From an uncultured Opitutia bacterium (GTDB taxonomy: Bacteria > Verrucomicrobiota > Verrucomicrobiia > Opitutales > UBA953): DNA of 33,840 nucleotides. A program made the position numbers and the translations under genes. Shown one piece after another: positions 21,786-31,386 of the stretch. Each line of letters opens with the position of its first letter. Position 1 is the stretch's first letter. A model generated the notes under the pieces. It saw only the letters and a program-made list of their open reading frames with translations. It was not told the origin of the DNA and made no database searches. The stretch lies in assembly GCA_903850885.1 (NCBI GenBank), contig CAINMU010000111.1, forward strand, positions 1-33,840, in the 5' to 3' direction.

Positions 21786-22520
21786 ATGATCGCACATCTG
21801 CTGATACTCGGGGCCCTGTCGGCTGACCCGGACGCCGCACAAGTGAGCGTCAAACTGATGAGTTTCGACGACCCGCAGATGGAGTTGGCTGTGCTCAACG
21901 CCGAGGGACGACCCGAGCCCGTCACGCTATATGCGCACGCGCTGAGCGAGCCTATCACCACGCAATGTAAAGAAGGCAAATTCACGCTCTTCCGCCGCCC
22001 GAAAACCACCGACCCGAAGGAGGTACTGGTTCCGATCGCCACTTCTCCTGTGCCAGTGGGCGCCACCAAGCTCATCGCCATCGTATCGGGATCCGATGAC
22101 CAAGCCCGTCTGAATCTGATATCGGATAACGGCGGAACCGCCGCTGCCGGTACCATCCGGTTTTTTAATCTTTGTCCGAAGTCGGTGGGTTTAAGTATGC
22201 CAGGCGAGCGTCGCATCCTGCCTTCTGGTCAAGAAATCACCCTGCATCCTCAAGTTAAGCCCGCCCAGTATGGCCAAGCGCAGTTCTTTTTACCGGGCGA
22301 GGACGGTAACTGGCTGGTAGCCGGTGGGCTCCGTTGGTTGCAGCTGGAAGACATCCGCTCCCTCTTATTCCTGCTGCCCGCTCCAGGCGAAGAAGGTCAG
22401 ATCAAAGTACGCGGGGTCGAGGAGAGGATTGCGGCGGAGACCAAGCAGACGGCGCCGGTCAACCCGCCCGCGAGTGGAAATAAAAAAACCGTAGTACTCA
22501 AGACTCTCTCCCAAAGGTGA
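21786..22520 (+). CDS. Uncharacterised 244-aa protein, possibly exported, coupled to the downstream giant protein
   Basis: Open frame with an SD-like GAGG before ATG; short hydrophobic N-terminus (MIAHLLILGALSAD); stop overlaps the next start (GTGA). Confidence 0.75.
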   Translation: MIAHLLILGALSADPDAAQVSVKLMSFDDPQMELAVLNAEGRPEPVTLYAHALSEPITTQCKEGKFTLFRRPKTTDPKEVLVPIATSPVPVGATKLIAIVSGSDDQARLNLISDNGGTAAAGTIRFFNLCPKSVGLSMPGERRILPSGQEITLHPQVKPAQYGQAQFFLPGEDGNWLVAGGLRWLQLEDIRSLLFLLPAPGEEGQIKVRGVEERIAAETKQTAPVNPPASGNKKTVVLKTLSQR

Positions 22521-25500
22521 GCCCACGGCGGTCAGGTCATAATCCGCGGCGACCCGGATTCTCATTAATTCTCTCACTGACGATTATGGCGATGATCGTC
22601 ATGATTGTCTTGGTCCTGGCGTCGTTTCTCAGCATCGAGTCAAAGGCGACGAGATGGGCCATGCTCGCCACCCGAGCCCGCCTCAACGCCGCGATGTCGG
22701 CGCGATTGGCCCTTGGACACCTTCAGCAGGCGGCCGGGCCGGATATACGCAGCACCGCGACCGGCGAATTAGCCTGCACGCCCGACCCGATTAGCCCCTA
22801 CAATCCGGCGCTGTCATGGGCGGTTAAGTACGGCCAAGGCCAACGGTATTGGACCGGCACCTGGCGAACGGACAAGCCCGATGAACCCCCTCAATGGCTC
22901 ATAAGCGGCAAGGGCGATAAAAAGGATTTGTCCAAGACGACCACTGTATACCTCGCTCAATCGATTAGCCTTTCGGGTGAGACGGACTACAAAATAGATG
23001 CAACTCATAATTATTGGGCTCCTTGGCAGCGGGATTATCCTATCACCTACGCGGCTGGGAACAAAGAGAGTTATGCTACGCTGGTAGGCAATGGTAGTGC
23101 CGTGCTTGACCCCGGCCCAGACGGTAATACCGGAACTGCTGATGATATCGACGGGCGCATCGCGCTTCCTAAAATTCCGCTCCCTGGCCCATCGAATAAC
23201 AGCACCACCGGAAATTTTGCGTATTGGATTGGTGATGAAGGGGTCAAGGCCGCGATCTGCCTCACAGACCCCAGAGACATCACGAAGGCGGCACCGGCGG
23301 CGCTGAGCATCATTGATGCTCTCCGTGCTCCCGGCCGCACCGGCACCGAGTTGCTCCTTGGCCTCAAGAACGTCAATATCAAGGAGCCCAAGTTCACGGC
23401 GATGGCCTCGACTGCATCGCTGCCGATGCTCCCTGGCTACGACCTCAACGACCCGGACGCTGCCGGCCTATCTCCGCCCAAACTCAGTTTCCATCATCAA
23501 TCACTTTGGACTGCGGGCGTCCTCGCCGACAGTTATCGCGGCGGGTTACGCAAAGATCTCTCACTGGCCTTTGAGATGGATGATGCGCAATTCGACATCT
23601 CCGACTTCGGTTCCGGCAACGGACATGAGACCGTGATTGAAGCCTACACCGCCTTCGTGGCTAAAGACCCTTCTAATGGAAATAAGCTATTATATCCACG
23701 ACGATCTTGGTTTCCGAGTTACGACACCGCCAAGGTAAATCCCGGCACGGTCTCATCACCGGATCCGCGGCCGCGCGTCTGGGTGCCGATGTATGAAGAC
23801 AATACCGACAACCCGAGCCGAAAACTCACGGGCGGCACCAAATACTTGCCTTGGAGTCCAGTATTTATCCGTGAAGACGAAATGGGGCAACCTCTCGTCG
23901 ATACAAGCTCCTCTGCTCCGACGGTGACGACGAATACCGCTTGGGATAAGCAGCCTCGACGCTTAGTGGGTCCGCTCTGGCATCTCGTCCGAGATTATTA
24001 CCGCCTCTACAAGGATGTCGATTGGTCGACGAACACGCCCTCCCTCGGAGCGCGATCCTTCTTCCCCAACACCAACCAATTCGACAAAGGCGGCTACCGG
24101 ATCGACAAGTATGCCCGCTACGATCTGGATGACGCCCTCTGGTCGGGCGGAGGCAAGAGCACCTCCCCCTATACAGACAACTTCAACGCCACCCCCGATC
24201 CGCTCGGCTGGTTGAACGGCCTCAAGGGCGGCTATGTGGCCAGCGGGGCGGCGGGAGGCGGACGCTTCATCCCCCGACCCGTGCGCGGGGCTTACATGCC
24301 TACCGTCCACAGACTTTCGATGGTCTTCTCGCTGCGCACCGTCTCGACTGGCACCGACTATACGCTCAAACTCGTGTGCACGCCGGTACTCGTGATTCAC
24401 AATCCCTATAATGTGCAGCTCAAACTTAAGGAGCCAACCAGCTCGGAGCCGGATCCACGTATCAAAGGCGGATTAAAAATCTCGTTCTCGCAGTTCGATC
24501 AGATGCGATTGCAAATCTTTACGCACACGGACAACGACCCCGCTAAGTCAATGGACACCACGGCGACACCGCGGCTTTTCGATTCGCTCTTCAACTTTAC
24601 GGCGGCCTCAAGTGTTTCGACTGGCGCCAATGCGGAGAATCTCGTAGCGGTCGTCCCGGCGACGACCCTTGAACCAGGCGAGTTCGCCGTCTTCACTTCA
24701 AAAAATTTGGTGGATGCCACCACGCTCGGAGTATCCACGGATGCGGCTAAGATTCCCATCCTCAACATGGAGCGGGGGTTTTACTATACCGGCGGATTCT
24801 ACACCGACATCCGCGCCTCAACCGCCGCCGCACCTTACAAGTTCAAAGCGGACGATACGGTGAAATGCTGTATCGATTTGACCAGCTCGATGTACTGGCA
24901 CCATTGGATATACCTCACCTCCGGCTGGAAGAAGAGCCTTAAAAACGACATCGTAGGACAAGACCTGGGATCCGATGAAGTCCTGGGGACCAGCCGTAAT
25001 AACTCACTGGCGAGTTACGCCCACTATGTAAATGTCGGCGGAAGCAATTTCAACACTACCCACCTCGGCGATGCGGGCAGCCTGGCCAATCCAGTAATGA
25101 TTGGGCCAGTCTCGGCAATTCGTACCGTCGCCGAAGTAGCCCCAGGACCCGTCATCGCCGCCTTTGACACGCGGGCTCGGGTGGCGGATACCGCCCGTAC
25201 CACCACCTACGACCGCAGTGTGCTAAGCTCTTTCGCTGCCCAATCGAATCCTGTCCCCGCCGCTCACCCCGCCTGGCTCTTCACCAATCCTCTTCCGCAG
25301 ACTTCTTCTAACCCCGCACTCAACGGACTCCCCGGCATCGGTATGGCAAGCCAACGTACGCAATTATTCGGGGGCGACGAACTGGCCCTCAATGCCGCAA
25401 CGACATCGTGGAGTAATTTTCTCCAAATCGATGCCACCAAAGCCAATGGCGCAAATGCGTTCGGCGGACCTTCGCACGGCGCCGCCGGCATCGCCTCGAC

Positions 25501-27118
25501 GACCGAGGTGGAAGTCCCCCTGTCTGCACCCGTCTCGCTCGGCCAATTAATGCATGCCAACCTGAGCGCTTGGGATTGGATGCCCTACCGTACCGTCGGG
25601 AATTCTTTCCCCTCGATGGTCGTACCGCTCGACAAAAGCTGGACGCATGGCACCCCACACACCAATGCGGGCACCATCGGCGGACACACCTTCGGTGATA
25701 TGAGTTACCTGATGAATAATGCCCTCTGGGATAGCTTCTTCTTCTCGGGCGCGGCGCCGACCCTGAGCGAGACCTCGCGCAGCGGCAGCTACAACGCTGT
25801 CCGGTCGAAGAGCCTGACGCAGGTCATGGCCGCCTTCGCGGCTGGCACGGGCAAACTTTCCAACCCACGCATGTCCCTTTATCAGGGCAGCATCGGCCTC
25901 GCCGCTCAGGCGATCACCGCCGACGGCTTTATCAACGACGACCCCAGCAAACCGGTGGGTACTGTAGGAGCCGGCCCCGACGGCTACCGGCGGTTCTCCA
26001 GTTACCTACTCAACCTTGGAGCCTTTAACGTTAACTCCACTTCAGTCGAAGCCTGGACGGGGCTTTACGGATCGCTGAAAGGATTAGCCCTCGGATCACA
26101 GGCCGCCACTGCACCCTCCTCCACCAACAACGCTCGCTTTCCCCGAATTATCGGCAGCGCCACGCAGGCACCTGCCACGCGCAACATCGGTGATGCCGCC
26201 TATTGGAATGGTTTCGCCAATCTTTCAGATACGCAGATCCGCGCATTGGCCACAGCAACCGTCGCCGAGGTCAAAGCCCGGGCCCAGTTCCTGCAACGGA
26301 CGGAAAGAGATCAAGAGTATCCACCGGTACTCCCTGTTCCTAACTCGACTGGCATGAGTGTGCCCCGCGGTTTCGGCAAGTTCCCCGTCGCTCAGAGTCC
26401 GGGGACACCTTTCCTCGGTCTCTGTGAGTTCGTTAATCGATATCTCGGACCGACCAATACCAAAAAAATCGGGTCCTTTGTCAGCTTACCTTCGGCAGGC
26501 ACCACCACTTCGCTTTATCCGATCGAAAACCAAGCGACAGAAACCACCCTTCCCGTGACGGCAGAAAAAGTACGTTGGATGTTTCGGTCAGGAACCTTGG
26601 AGTCAGCCATCGCTCGGGCGGACAAGGCCCTCGGTTCCGAAACCCTTGCAAAGATGCCCAGCGGATCCATCGCGAAAATGATCGACCCCTCCGTCTCCCA
26701 TAACTGGATGAACGGCGGTGTAGACGTCGCTCACGCCGGCGGCCGAACCGGAATGCCTCCAGGGCTGTTCTTCCGTAACGTAGAAATCCTCGATACCGAC
26801 AACGTCAACCGCACGCACAACGGCTTCGGTGCCAACGGCTGCCTCTTTCAAGGAGACCTCCTCCAAGCGCTCGGACCGGTGCTGGCCACACGCTCCGACA
26901 CCTTCCGCATCAGGGCTTACGGCGAAGCCAACGAAGAGACCGGCACCGCACAGGGCGCGGTACTGGAGTTGATCGTCCAACGTACGCCGGACTATATCGA
27001 CCCAACCAACGCACCCCACGATCGGCTGCTCGATTCCAAAAGATCCCTGATCAACGTCCTACTCGGGCGGCGTTTTATCATTCTCTCCTTCCGCTGGCTC
27101 GCCACAAACGAAATTTAA
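22517..27118 (+). CDS. Giant (1533 aa) pseudopilin-like protein, Verru_Chthon cassette protein A-like
   Basis: N-terminal prepilin-like RRPGFSLILSLTIMAMIVMIVLVLASFLSIES; RARLNAAMSARLALGHLQQAAGPD; FAYWIGDEGVKAAICL (GspK/Verru_Chthon A-like); C-terminal FRIRAYGEANEETGTAQGAVLELIVQRTP. GTG start. Confidence 0.78.
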   Translation: MSPRRSGHNPRRPGFSLILSLTIMAMIVMIVLVLASFLSIESKATRWAMLATRARLNAAMSARLALGHLQQAAGPDIRSTATGELACTPDPISPYNPALSWAVKYGQGQRYWTGTWRTDKPDEPPQWLISGKGDKKDLSKTTTVYLAQSISLSGETDYKIDATHNYWAPWQRDYPITYAAGNKESYATLVGNGSAVLDPGPDGNTGTADDIDGRIALPKIPLPGPSNNSTTGNFAYWIGDEGVKAAICLTDPRDITKAAPAALSIIDALRAPGRTGTELLLGLKNVNIKEPKFTAMASTASLPMLPGYDLNDPDAAGLSPPKLSFHHQSLWTAGVLADSYRGGLRKDLSLAFEMDDAQFDISDFGSGNGHETVIEAYTAFVAKDPSNGNKLLYPRRSWFPSYDTAKVNPGTVSSPDPRPRVWVPMYEDNTDNPSRKLTGGTKYLPWSPVFIREDEMGQPLVDTSSSAPTVTTNTAWDKQPRRLVGPLWHLVRDYYRLYKDVDWSTNTPSLGARSFFPNTNQFDKGGYRIDKYARYDLDDALWSGGGKSTSPYTDNFNATPDPLGWLNGLKGGYVASGAAGGGRFIPRPVRGAYMPTVHRLSMVFSLRTVSTGTDYTLKLVCTPVLVIHNPYNVQLKLKEPTSSEPDPRIKGGLKISFSQFDQMRLQIFTHTDNDPAKSMDTTATPRLFDSLFNFTAASSVSTGANAENLVAVVPATTLEPGEFAVFTSKNLVDATTLGVSTDAAKIPILNMERGFYYTGGFYTDIRASTAAAPYKFKADDTVKCCIDLTSSMYWHHWIYLTSGWKKSLKNDIVGQDLGSDEVLGTSRNNSLASYAHYVNVGGSNFNTTHLGDAGSLANPVMIGPVSAIRTVAEVAPGPVIAAFDTRARVADTARTTTYDRSVLSSFAAQSNPVPAAHPAWLFTNPLPQTSSNPALNGLPGIGMASQRTQLFGGDELALNAATTSWSNFLQIDATKANGANAFGGPSHGAAGIASTTEVEVPLSAPVSLGQLMHANLSAWDWMPYRTVGNSFPSMVVPLDKSWTHGTPHTNAGTIGGHTFGDMSYLMNNALWDSFFFSGAAPTLSETSRSGSYNAVRSKSLTQVMAAFAAGTGKLSNPRMSLYQGSIGLAAQAITADGFINDDPSKPVGTVGAGPDGYRRFSSYLLNLGAFNVNSTSVEAWTGLYGSLKGLALGSQAATAPSSTNNARFPRIIGSATQAPATRNIGDAAYWNGFANLSDTQIRALATATVAEVKARAQFLQRTERDQEYPPVLPVPNSTGMSVPRGFGKFPVAQSPGTPFLGLCEFVNRYLGPTNTKKIGSFVSLPSAGTTTSLYPIENQATETTLPVTAEKVRWMFRSGTLESAIARADKALGSETLAKMPSGSIAKMIDPSVSHNWMNGGVDVAHAGGRTGMPPGLFFRNVEILDTDNVNRTHNGFGANGCLFQGDLLQALGPVLATRSDTFRIRAYGEANEETGTAQGAVLELIVQRTPDYIDPTNAPHDRLLDSKRSLINVLLGRRFIILSFRWLATNEI

Positions 27119-27126
27119 CCCACCCC

Positions 27127-28206
27127 ATGGAAACGCTCCACCTCTGTTCCGTCCACAAAACCTATCCCTCCGACGCCGGGACAGTAACGGTTCTTAATGA
27201 CGTCAACTTGTCGATCAATCCGGGAGAGCTCTTTTTCCTGCTTGGACCTTCCGGATGCGGTAAGACCACCCTGTTACGCTGCCTGGCTGGTCTCGATTTT
27301 CCTACCTCCGGGGCCATCTTCTTCGGCGACCGCAACGTCACGGACCTGGCCCCGCACCTCCGCGAAACTGCGATGGTGTTCCAAAGCTACGCCTTGTGGC
27401 CGCACCTGAGCGTCGCCGAGAATATCGCATTCGGTCTGGTCGAAAGAAAAGTTCCCTCGGCCGAACGCGCCCGCCGCGTCCAAGAAGCCTTGACCTCCGT
27501 TCGTCTCGACGGCCTGGGTGAGCGCTCCATCGATCAACTCTCCGGCGGTCAGCAACAACGGGTCGCCCTCGCCCGGGCCTTAGTTGTCCGGCCTCGTTGT
27601 CTGTTGTTGGACGAACCTCTTTCCAATCTCGACGCCCAGCTGCGCATCGAGATGCGCCAAGAAATCCGTCGTATCGTAAAAGAGAATGGTCTCACCGCCG
27701 TCTACGTGACCCACGACCAGGAAGAAGCTCTCGCCATGGCGGACCGGATGGCGCTGATCAGCCGCGGGCGCGTCGCACAGGTGGGCACCCCCGAAGAAGT
27801 CTATCGGAGACCCATCTCTGCAGAAGTGGCCCGCTTCATCGGCGAGACCAATCTGATCGCCGCCGAAATCAGCGGGCGGGATGCGACGACGGTGTCCGTG
27901 CTCACTTCAGCCGGCGCTTTCACGGGCATTCTAGGCGACCCTGCGAGTGCGACAGAAACTGGCCACCCCGTAGAACTTTCCATCCGACCCGAAGCTTGGC
28001 ACCCGGCCAACGCCGGCGAGGCCAATTCGCTGACCGGTGTCGTCACCGAAAAAGTATATCTCGGCCAACGGGCCCAACTTACCCTTCGGACTGGACTTGG
28101 TCCGTTGCGGATCATGGTCAGCAACCCGCCAGCAAATCTCACGACTGGCCACGAACTCACCGTCGCCGTTGCGACTTCGGATGTCGTAGTGCTCCCCCGC
28201 CCATGA
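27127..28206 (+). CDS. ABC transporter ATP-binding protein, iron/polyamine type (FbpC/PotA-like)
   Basis: Walker A LLGPSGCGKTTLLRCLAGL; signature LSGGQQQRVALARAL; Walker B CLLLDEPLSNLD; C-terminal TOBE-like region. Confidence 0.94.
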   Translation: METLHLCSVHKTYPSDAGTVTVLNDVNLSINPGELFFLLGPSGCGKTTLLRCLAGLDFPTSGAIFFGDRNVTDLAPHLRETAMVFQSYALWPHLSVAENIAFGLVERKVPSAERARRVQEALTSVRLDGLGERSIDQLSGGQQQRVALARALVVRPRCLLLDEPLSNLDAQLRIEMRQEIRRIVKENGLTAVYVTHDQEEALAMADRMALISRGRVAQVGTPEEVYRRPISAEVARFIGETNLIAAEISGRDATTVSVLTSAGAFTGILGDPASATETGHPVELSIRPEAWHPANAGEANSLTGVVTEKVYLGQRAQLTLRTGLGPLRIMVSNPPANLTTGHELTVAVATSDVVVLPRP

Positions 28207-29684
28207 AGTCAACCCGAGCGTGGTGGATTACCTTAGGCACCTTGGCACTGCTGATCGTATTGCCCTTACTGCTTCGCAAGGACACTAATCAGCGCCCGGC
28301 CCCGGGCACACGCCGCTTGGTCATCTTCACGCCGCACAGCGAATCCATCCGGCGAGAGTTCTCCGAAGCCTTTTCCCGTCACTGGCGCGAAGGACACGGC
28401 GAAGATGTCTATGTGGATTGGCGCAGCCCTGGCGGCACCTCTGAGATCCGCTTGATGTTGGACGCTGGCTACAAAGCTGCGGAAGAAGAAAAACGGGCCG
28501 GGATCGGTGCCGACGTCTTCTTCGGTGGCGGAGAACCTGATTTTGCCAGCCAGTCCAAGAAAGGTCGTCTCGTTCCCCTCCGCGCCTTTGATCAACACCC
28601 GGAATGGTTCGCGGCCGGCGGGCCGATTCCTGAATTCTTCACCGGGGAACGTCTTTGGGCCAAAGATAAGACCTGGTGCTCGTCTTGCCTTTCCCGCTTT
28701 GGGATCTGCTGGGCTCCGACGCGTTGGCGCGCCAACGGCTTACCTGACCCCGTGCGCTGGGCAGATCTCGCCGATCCGCGACTTCGTGGACAGCTGGCCT
28801 TGGCGGACCCCACTAAAAGCGGTTCGGTCGCCCGTGCTTTCGAACTCATCATCCAAGCCGAAATTCAGCGGAGCCTGCAAGCGCCCGAAAGAGCCGCGCT
28901 ACCGGAAAAGGACCGGCTCGCACTGGGCTGGACGGACGGCTTCCGCTTGGTGCAACGGTTGGCCGCCAACGCCCGCTACTTCTCCGATAGCTCCACGAAA
29001 ATTCCTTTAGATGTCGCTGACGGTAACGCCGTCGCCGGCATGTGCGTGGATTATTACGGAGCCGCCTTCGCCCAGCAGGTCAACCGTGCTAATGACGTTC
29101 GTCTCATCTGGACGGCGCCCGCTGGCGGCACGACCGTAAGCGGCGACCCCATCGCCGTCCTGCGGGGGGCCCCAGAACAGGAACTCGCGCAAGCCTTCGT
29201 TAATTTCGTGCTGAGCCCTGCCGGACAGGCCCTCTGGAGTTCGCCCGTCGGCTCGGTGCCAGGCCCGCGCGAACGCGAACTCTTTCGCCCGCCGGTCCGC
29301 CGCGATGCCTACACGGCACTGCCGCCAGAACGCGCCGCTCGTTCGCCCTACGTCGGCACCGATCATCTCCAATACCGGCCGGAACTCACGGCCGCCTCCT
29401 TCGGGACAATTCGACGAGCCGTGCGCGTCATGTGTATCGATACGCATGAGGAACTCAAAGAGGCTTGGGCCGAGATCATCAAAGCCGGCATGCCCGCCGA
29501 CGCTTTGGCGGTGATGAATGACGTTAGCGCACTCCCCTACCGCGCCGGTGGCGAAGGCGACCCAGGACTGGAAAGCCGCGACGCCCTGGTCTCCGCCCGC
29601 CGCATGACTGAACTGGGCGCTATCTTCCGCGAAAACTATCGCCGCGCAGCCGAGCTCGCCCGTCGTAACCAAGGAAAACACTGA
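28203..29684 (+). CDS. ABC transporter substrate-binding protein (iron-type family 1), apparently membrane-anchored
   Basis: N-terminal hydrophobic segment WWITLGTLALLIVLPLLL without a lipobox; GADVFFGGGEPDFASQSKKGRLVPL; ADPTKSGSVARAFELI; ATGA overlap with the ATPase stop. Confidence 0.85.
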   Translation: MKSTRAWWITLGTLALLIVLPLLLRKDTNQRPAPGTRRLVIFTPHSESIRREFSEAFSRHWREGHGEDVYVDWRSPGGTSEIRLMLDAGYKAAEEEKRAGIGADVFFGGGEPDFASQSKKGRLVPLRAFDQHPEWFAAGGPIPEFFTGERLWAKDKTWCSSCLSRFGICWAPTRWRANGLPDPVRWADLADPRLRGQLALADPTKSGSVARAFELIIQAEIQRSLQAPERAALPEKDRLALGWTDGFRLVQRLAANARYFSDSSTKIPLDVADGNAVAGMCVDYYGAAFAQQVNRANDVRLIWTAPAGGTTVSGDPIAVLRGAPEQELAQAFVNFVLSPAGQALWSSPVGSVPGPRERELFRPPVRRDAYTALPPERAARSPYVGTDHLQYRPELTAASFGTIRRAVRVMCIDTHEELKEAWAEIIKAGMPADALAVMNDVSALPYRAGGEGDPGLESRDALVSARRMTELGAIFRENYRRAAELARRNQGKH

Positions 29685-29685
29685 T

Positions 29686-31383
29686 ATGAATCGTCGTACT
29701 GCTTGGATTCTCTGCGCCGCCGTCGGACTTTTGCTTGCGGTCGGCTTCATTTATCCAGCCTTCAGCGTATTGCGCGAGGCTTTCGTCGACCCGCGGGACG
29801 GAGGTTTCACCTTTAGCTACGTCCTCGCCGTATTGCGTGATCCGCTCTACCAAGACGGCCTCAGTAACGCCCTGTTGCTCGGCCTAGCCAGCACGGCCGT
29901 CGCCGGACTCCTGGCCCTACCTTTGGCGTTACTCAATTATCGTTATAGTTTTCCTGGGCGCGGCCTACTGGCCTTGGCGTTGCTCGTCCCGATGATCCTG
30001 CCGCCCTTCGTGGGGGCCATCGGCATCAAGTGTATCCTCGGAACTGAGGGTTCGTTTAACGCCGTACTGGCTGGCTTGGGCTGGATGGATCCGCTTCACC
30101 CTCGCGACTGGATGGCCGAGAACCGGCTCGTCGGCATCGTCGTGATGAATGCGCTACACCTGTACCCAATCCTTTATCTCAATCTCGCCGCCGCCTTAGC
30201 CCAGATGGATCCGGCGATGGAACAGGCGGCGGCTAACCTCGGCTGCTCGCCTTGGCGCCGGCTCACGCGTGTGACCCTGCCGATCATCACTCCAGGATTA
30301 TTCGCGGGAGGAGCGTTGGTCTTTATCTGGGCCTTCACCGAACTCGGCGTTCCGCTGGTCTTTGATTTTCCCCGCGTCGCACCGGTGCAAATTCTGGATG
30401 GCATCAAGAACCTTGATCGTAACCCTCTGCCGTATGCCCTCACCACCCTCGTCTTGCTCATCGCTGGCGGCGTTTTCCTTGCATCAAAACTCCTGTTCGA
30501 ACGTCGGCGGATCGGCGCGGCGCCGCGCCCGAGCCTACGTTCGTCCCCTCAGGCGCTCGTTGGATGGCGCGGTTGGGCTTGCAGCCTTCTTTTCGCCGGT
30601 ATCGCGGCCTTGGCCTGCCTTCCCCACCTCGGAGTGCTTTTGATGTCGATTTCCGGCCGATGGCATAACTCGATACTGCCGGTCGAATTCACGCTCGCGC
30701 ACTGGCAGGAAGCACTGGGGAGCGCTTTGGTGGTGCCATCCATTCAAAACAGCTTGGCCTACGCCGGACTGGCCACCGTCATCGCGCTGGTGATGGGTAT
30801 TGCCGCCGCGTGGGTGATTGCCCGTTCGGACCTGCGCATCCGTCACCTCTTGGACACCCTGACGATGTTGCCGCTCGCCGTGCCAGGGCTCGTGCTGGCC
30901 TTCGGCTACCTATCGCTTTCCCAGGAAGGCAAACCTTTCGCCTTTCTGGTCAGCGCGGGGGGCAGCCCCTTCCTGCTACTCGGTTTGGCCTACGCCGTCC
31001 GTCGGTTGCCTTACGTAACACGAGCGGCGATAGCCGGCCTTCAGCAATGCGACCCCATGCTCGAACACGCCGCCCGGTCAATGGGGGCGACCGCGTGGTC
31101 CACGTTACGTCGTATCTCGGTACCCCTTCTCGCCGCGCACCTCGCCGCGGGGGGCGTGCTGGCCTTCGCCTTCTCGATGCTCGAGGTCAGCGACAGCCTG
31201 ATCCTCGCCCAGCGCGCAGAGCACTTCCCGATTACCAAGGCAACGTTCGCCCTGATGAGCGCGCTGGGTGATGGCCCTCAGTTAGCAGCGGCCTTGGGCG
31301 TGTGGTCCATGGCGTTCCTTTCGGCCGCACTCATCGGCGCTTCTCTGCTCAATGGCAAACGTGGCGGATTGACCGGCGAGTAA
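29686..31383 (+). CDS. ABC transporter permease (FbpB-like, fused tandem permease domains)
   Basis: Two halves, each with a permease EAA-like loop (MEQAAANLGCSPWRRLTRVTLPIITPG and LEHAARSMGATAWSTLRRISVPLLAAH), multiple TM segments. Confidence 0.93.
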   Translation: MNRRTAWILCAAVGLLLAVGFIYPAFSVLREAFVDPRDGGFTFSYVLAVLRDPLYQDGLSNALLLGLASTAVAGLLALPLALLNYRYSFPGRGLLALALLVPMILPPFVGAIGIKCILGTEGSFNAVLAGLGWMDPLHPRDWMAENRLVGIVVMNALHLYPILYLNLAAALAQMDPAMEQAAANLGCSPWRRLTRVTLPIITPGLFAGGALVFIWAFTELGVPLVFDFPRVAPVQILDGIKNLDRNPLPYALTTLVLLIAGGVFLASKLLFERRRIGAAPRPSLRSSPQALVGWRGWACSLLFAGIAALACLPHLGVLLMSISGRWHNSILPVEFTLAHWQEALGSALVVPSIQNSLAYAGLATVIALVMGIAAAWVIARSDLRIRHLLDTLTMLPLAVPGLVLAFGYLSLSQEGKPFAFLVSAGGSPFLLLGLAYAVRRLPYVTRAAIAGLQQCDPMLEHAARSMGATAWSTLRRISVPLLAAHLAAGGVLAFAFSMLEVSDSLILAQRAEHFPITKATFALMSALGDGPQLAAALGVWSMAFLSAALIGASLLNGKRGGLTGE

Positions 31384-31386
31384 GCT

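Noticed and set aside
27597-29684. 695-aa ORF in the supplied track spanning ATPase and binding-protein genes
   Set aside because: Its N-terminal part is an out-of-frame shadow of the ATPase gene. The real gene in this frame begins at the ATG at 28203.
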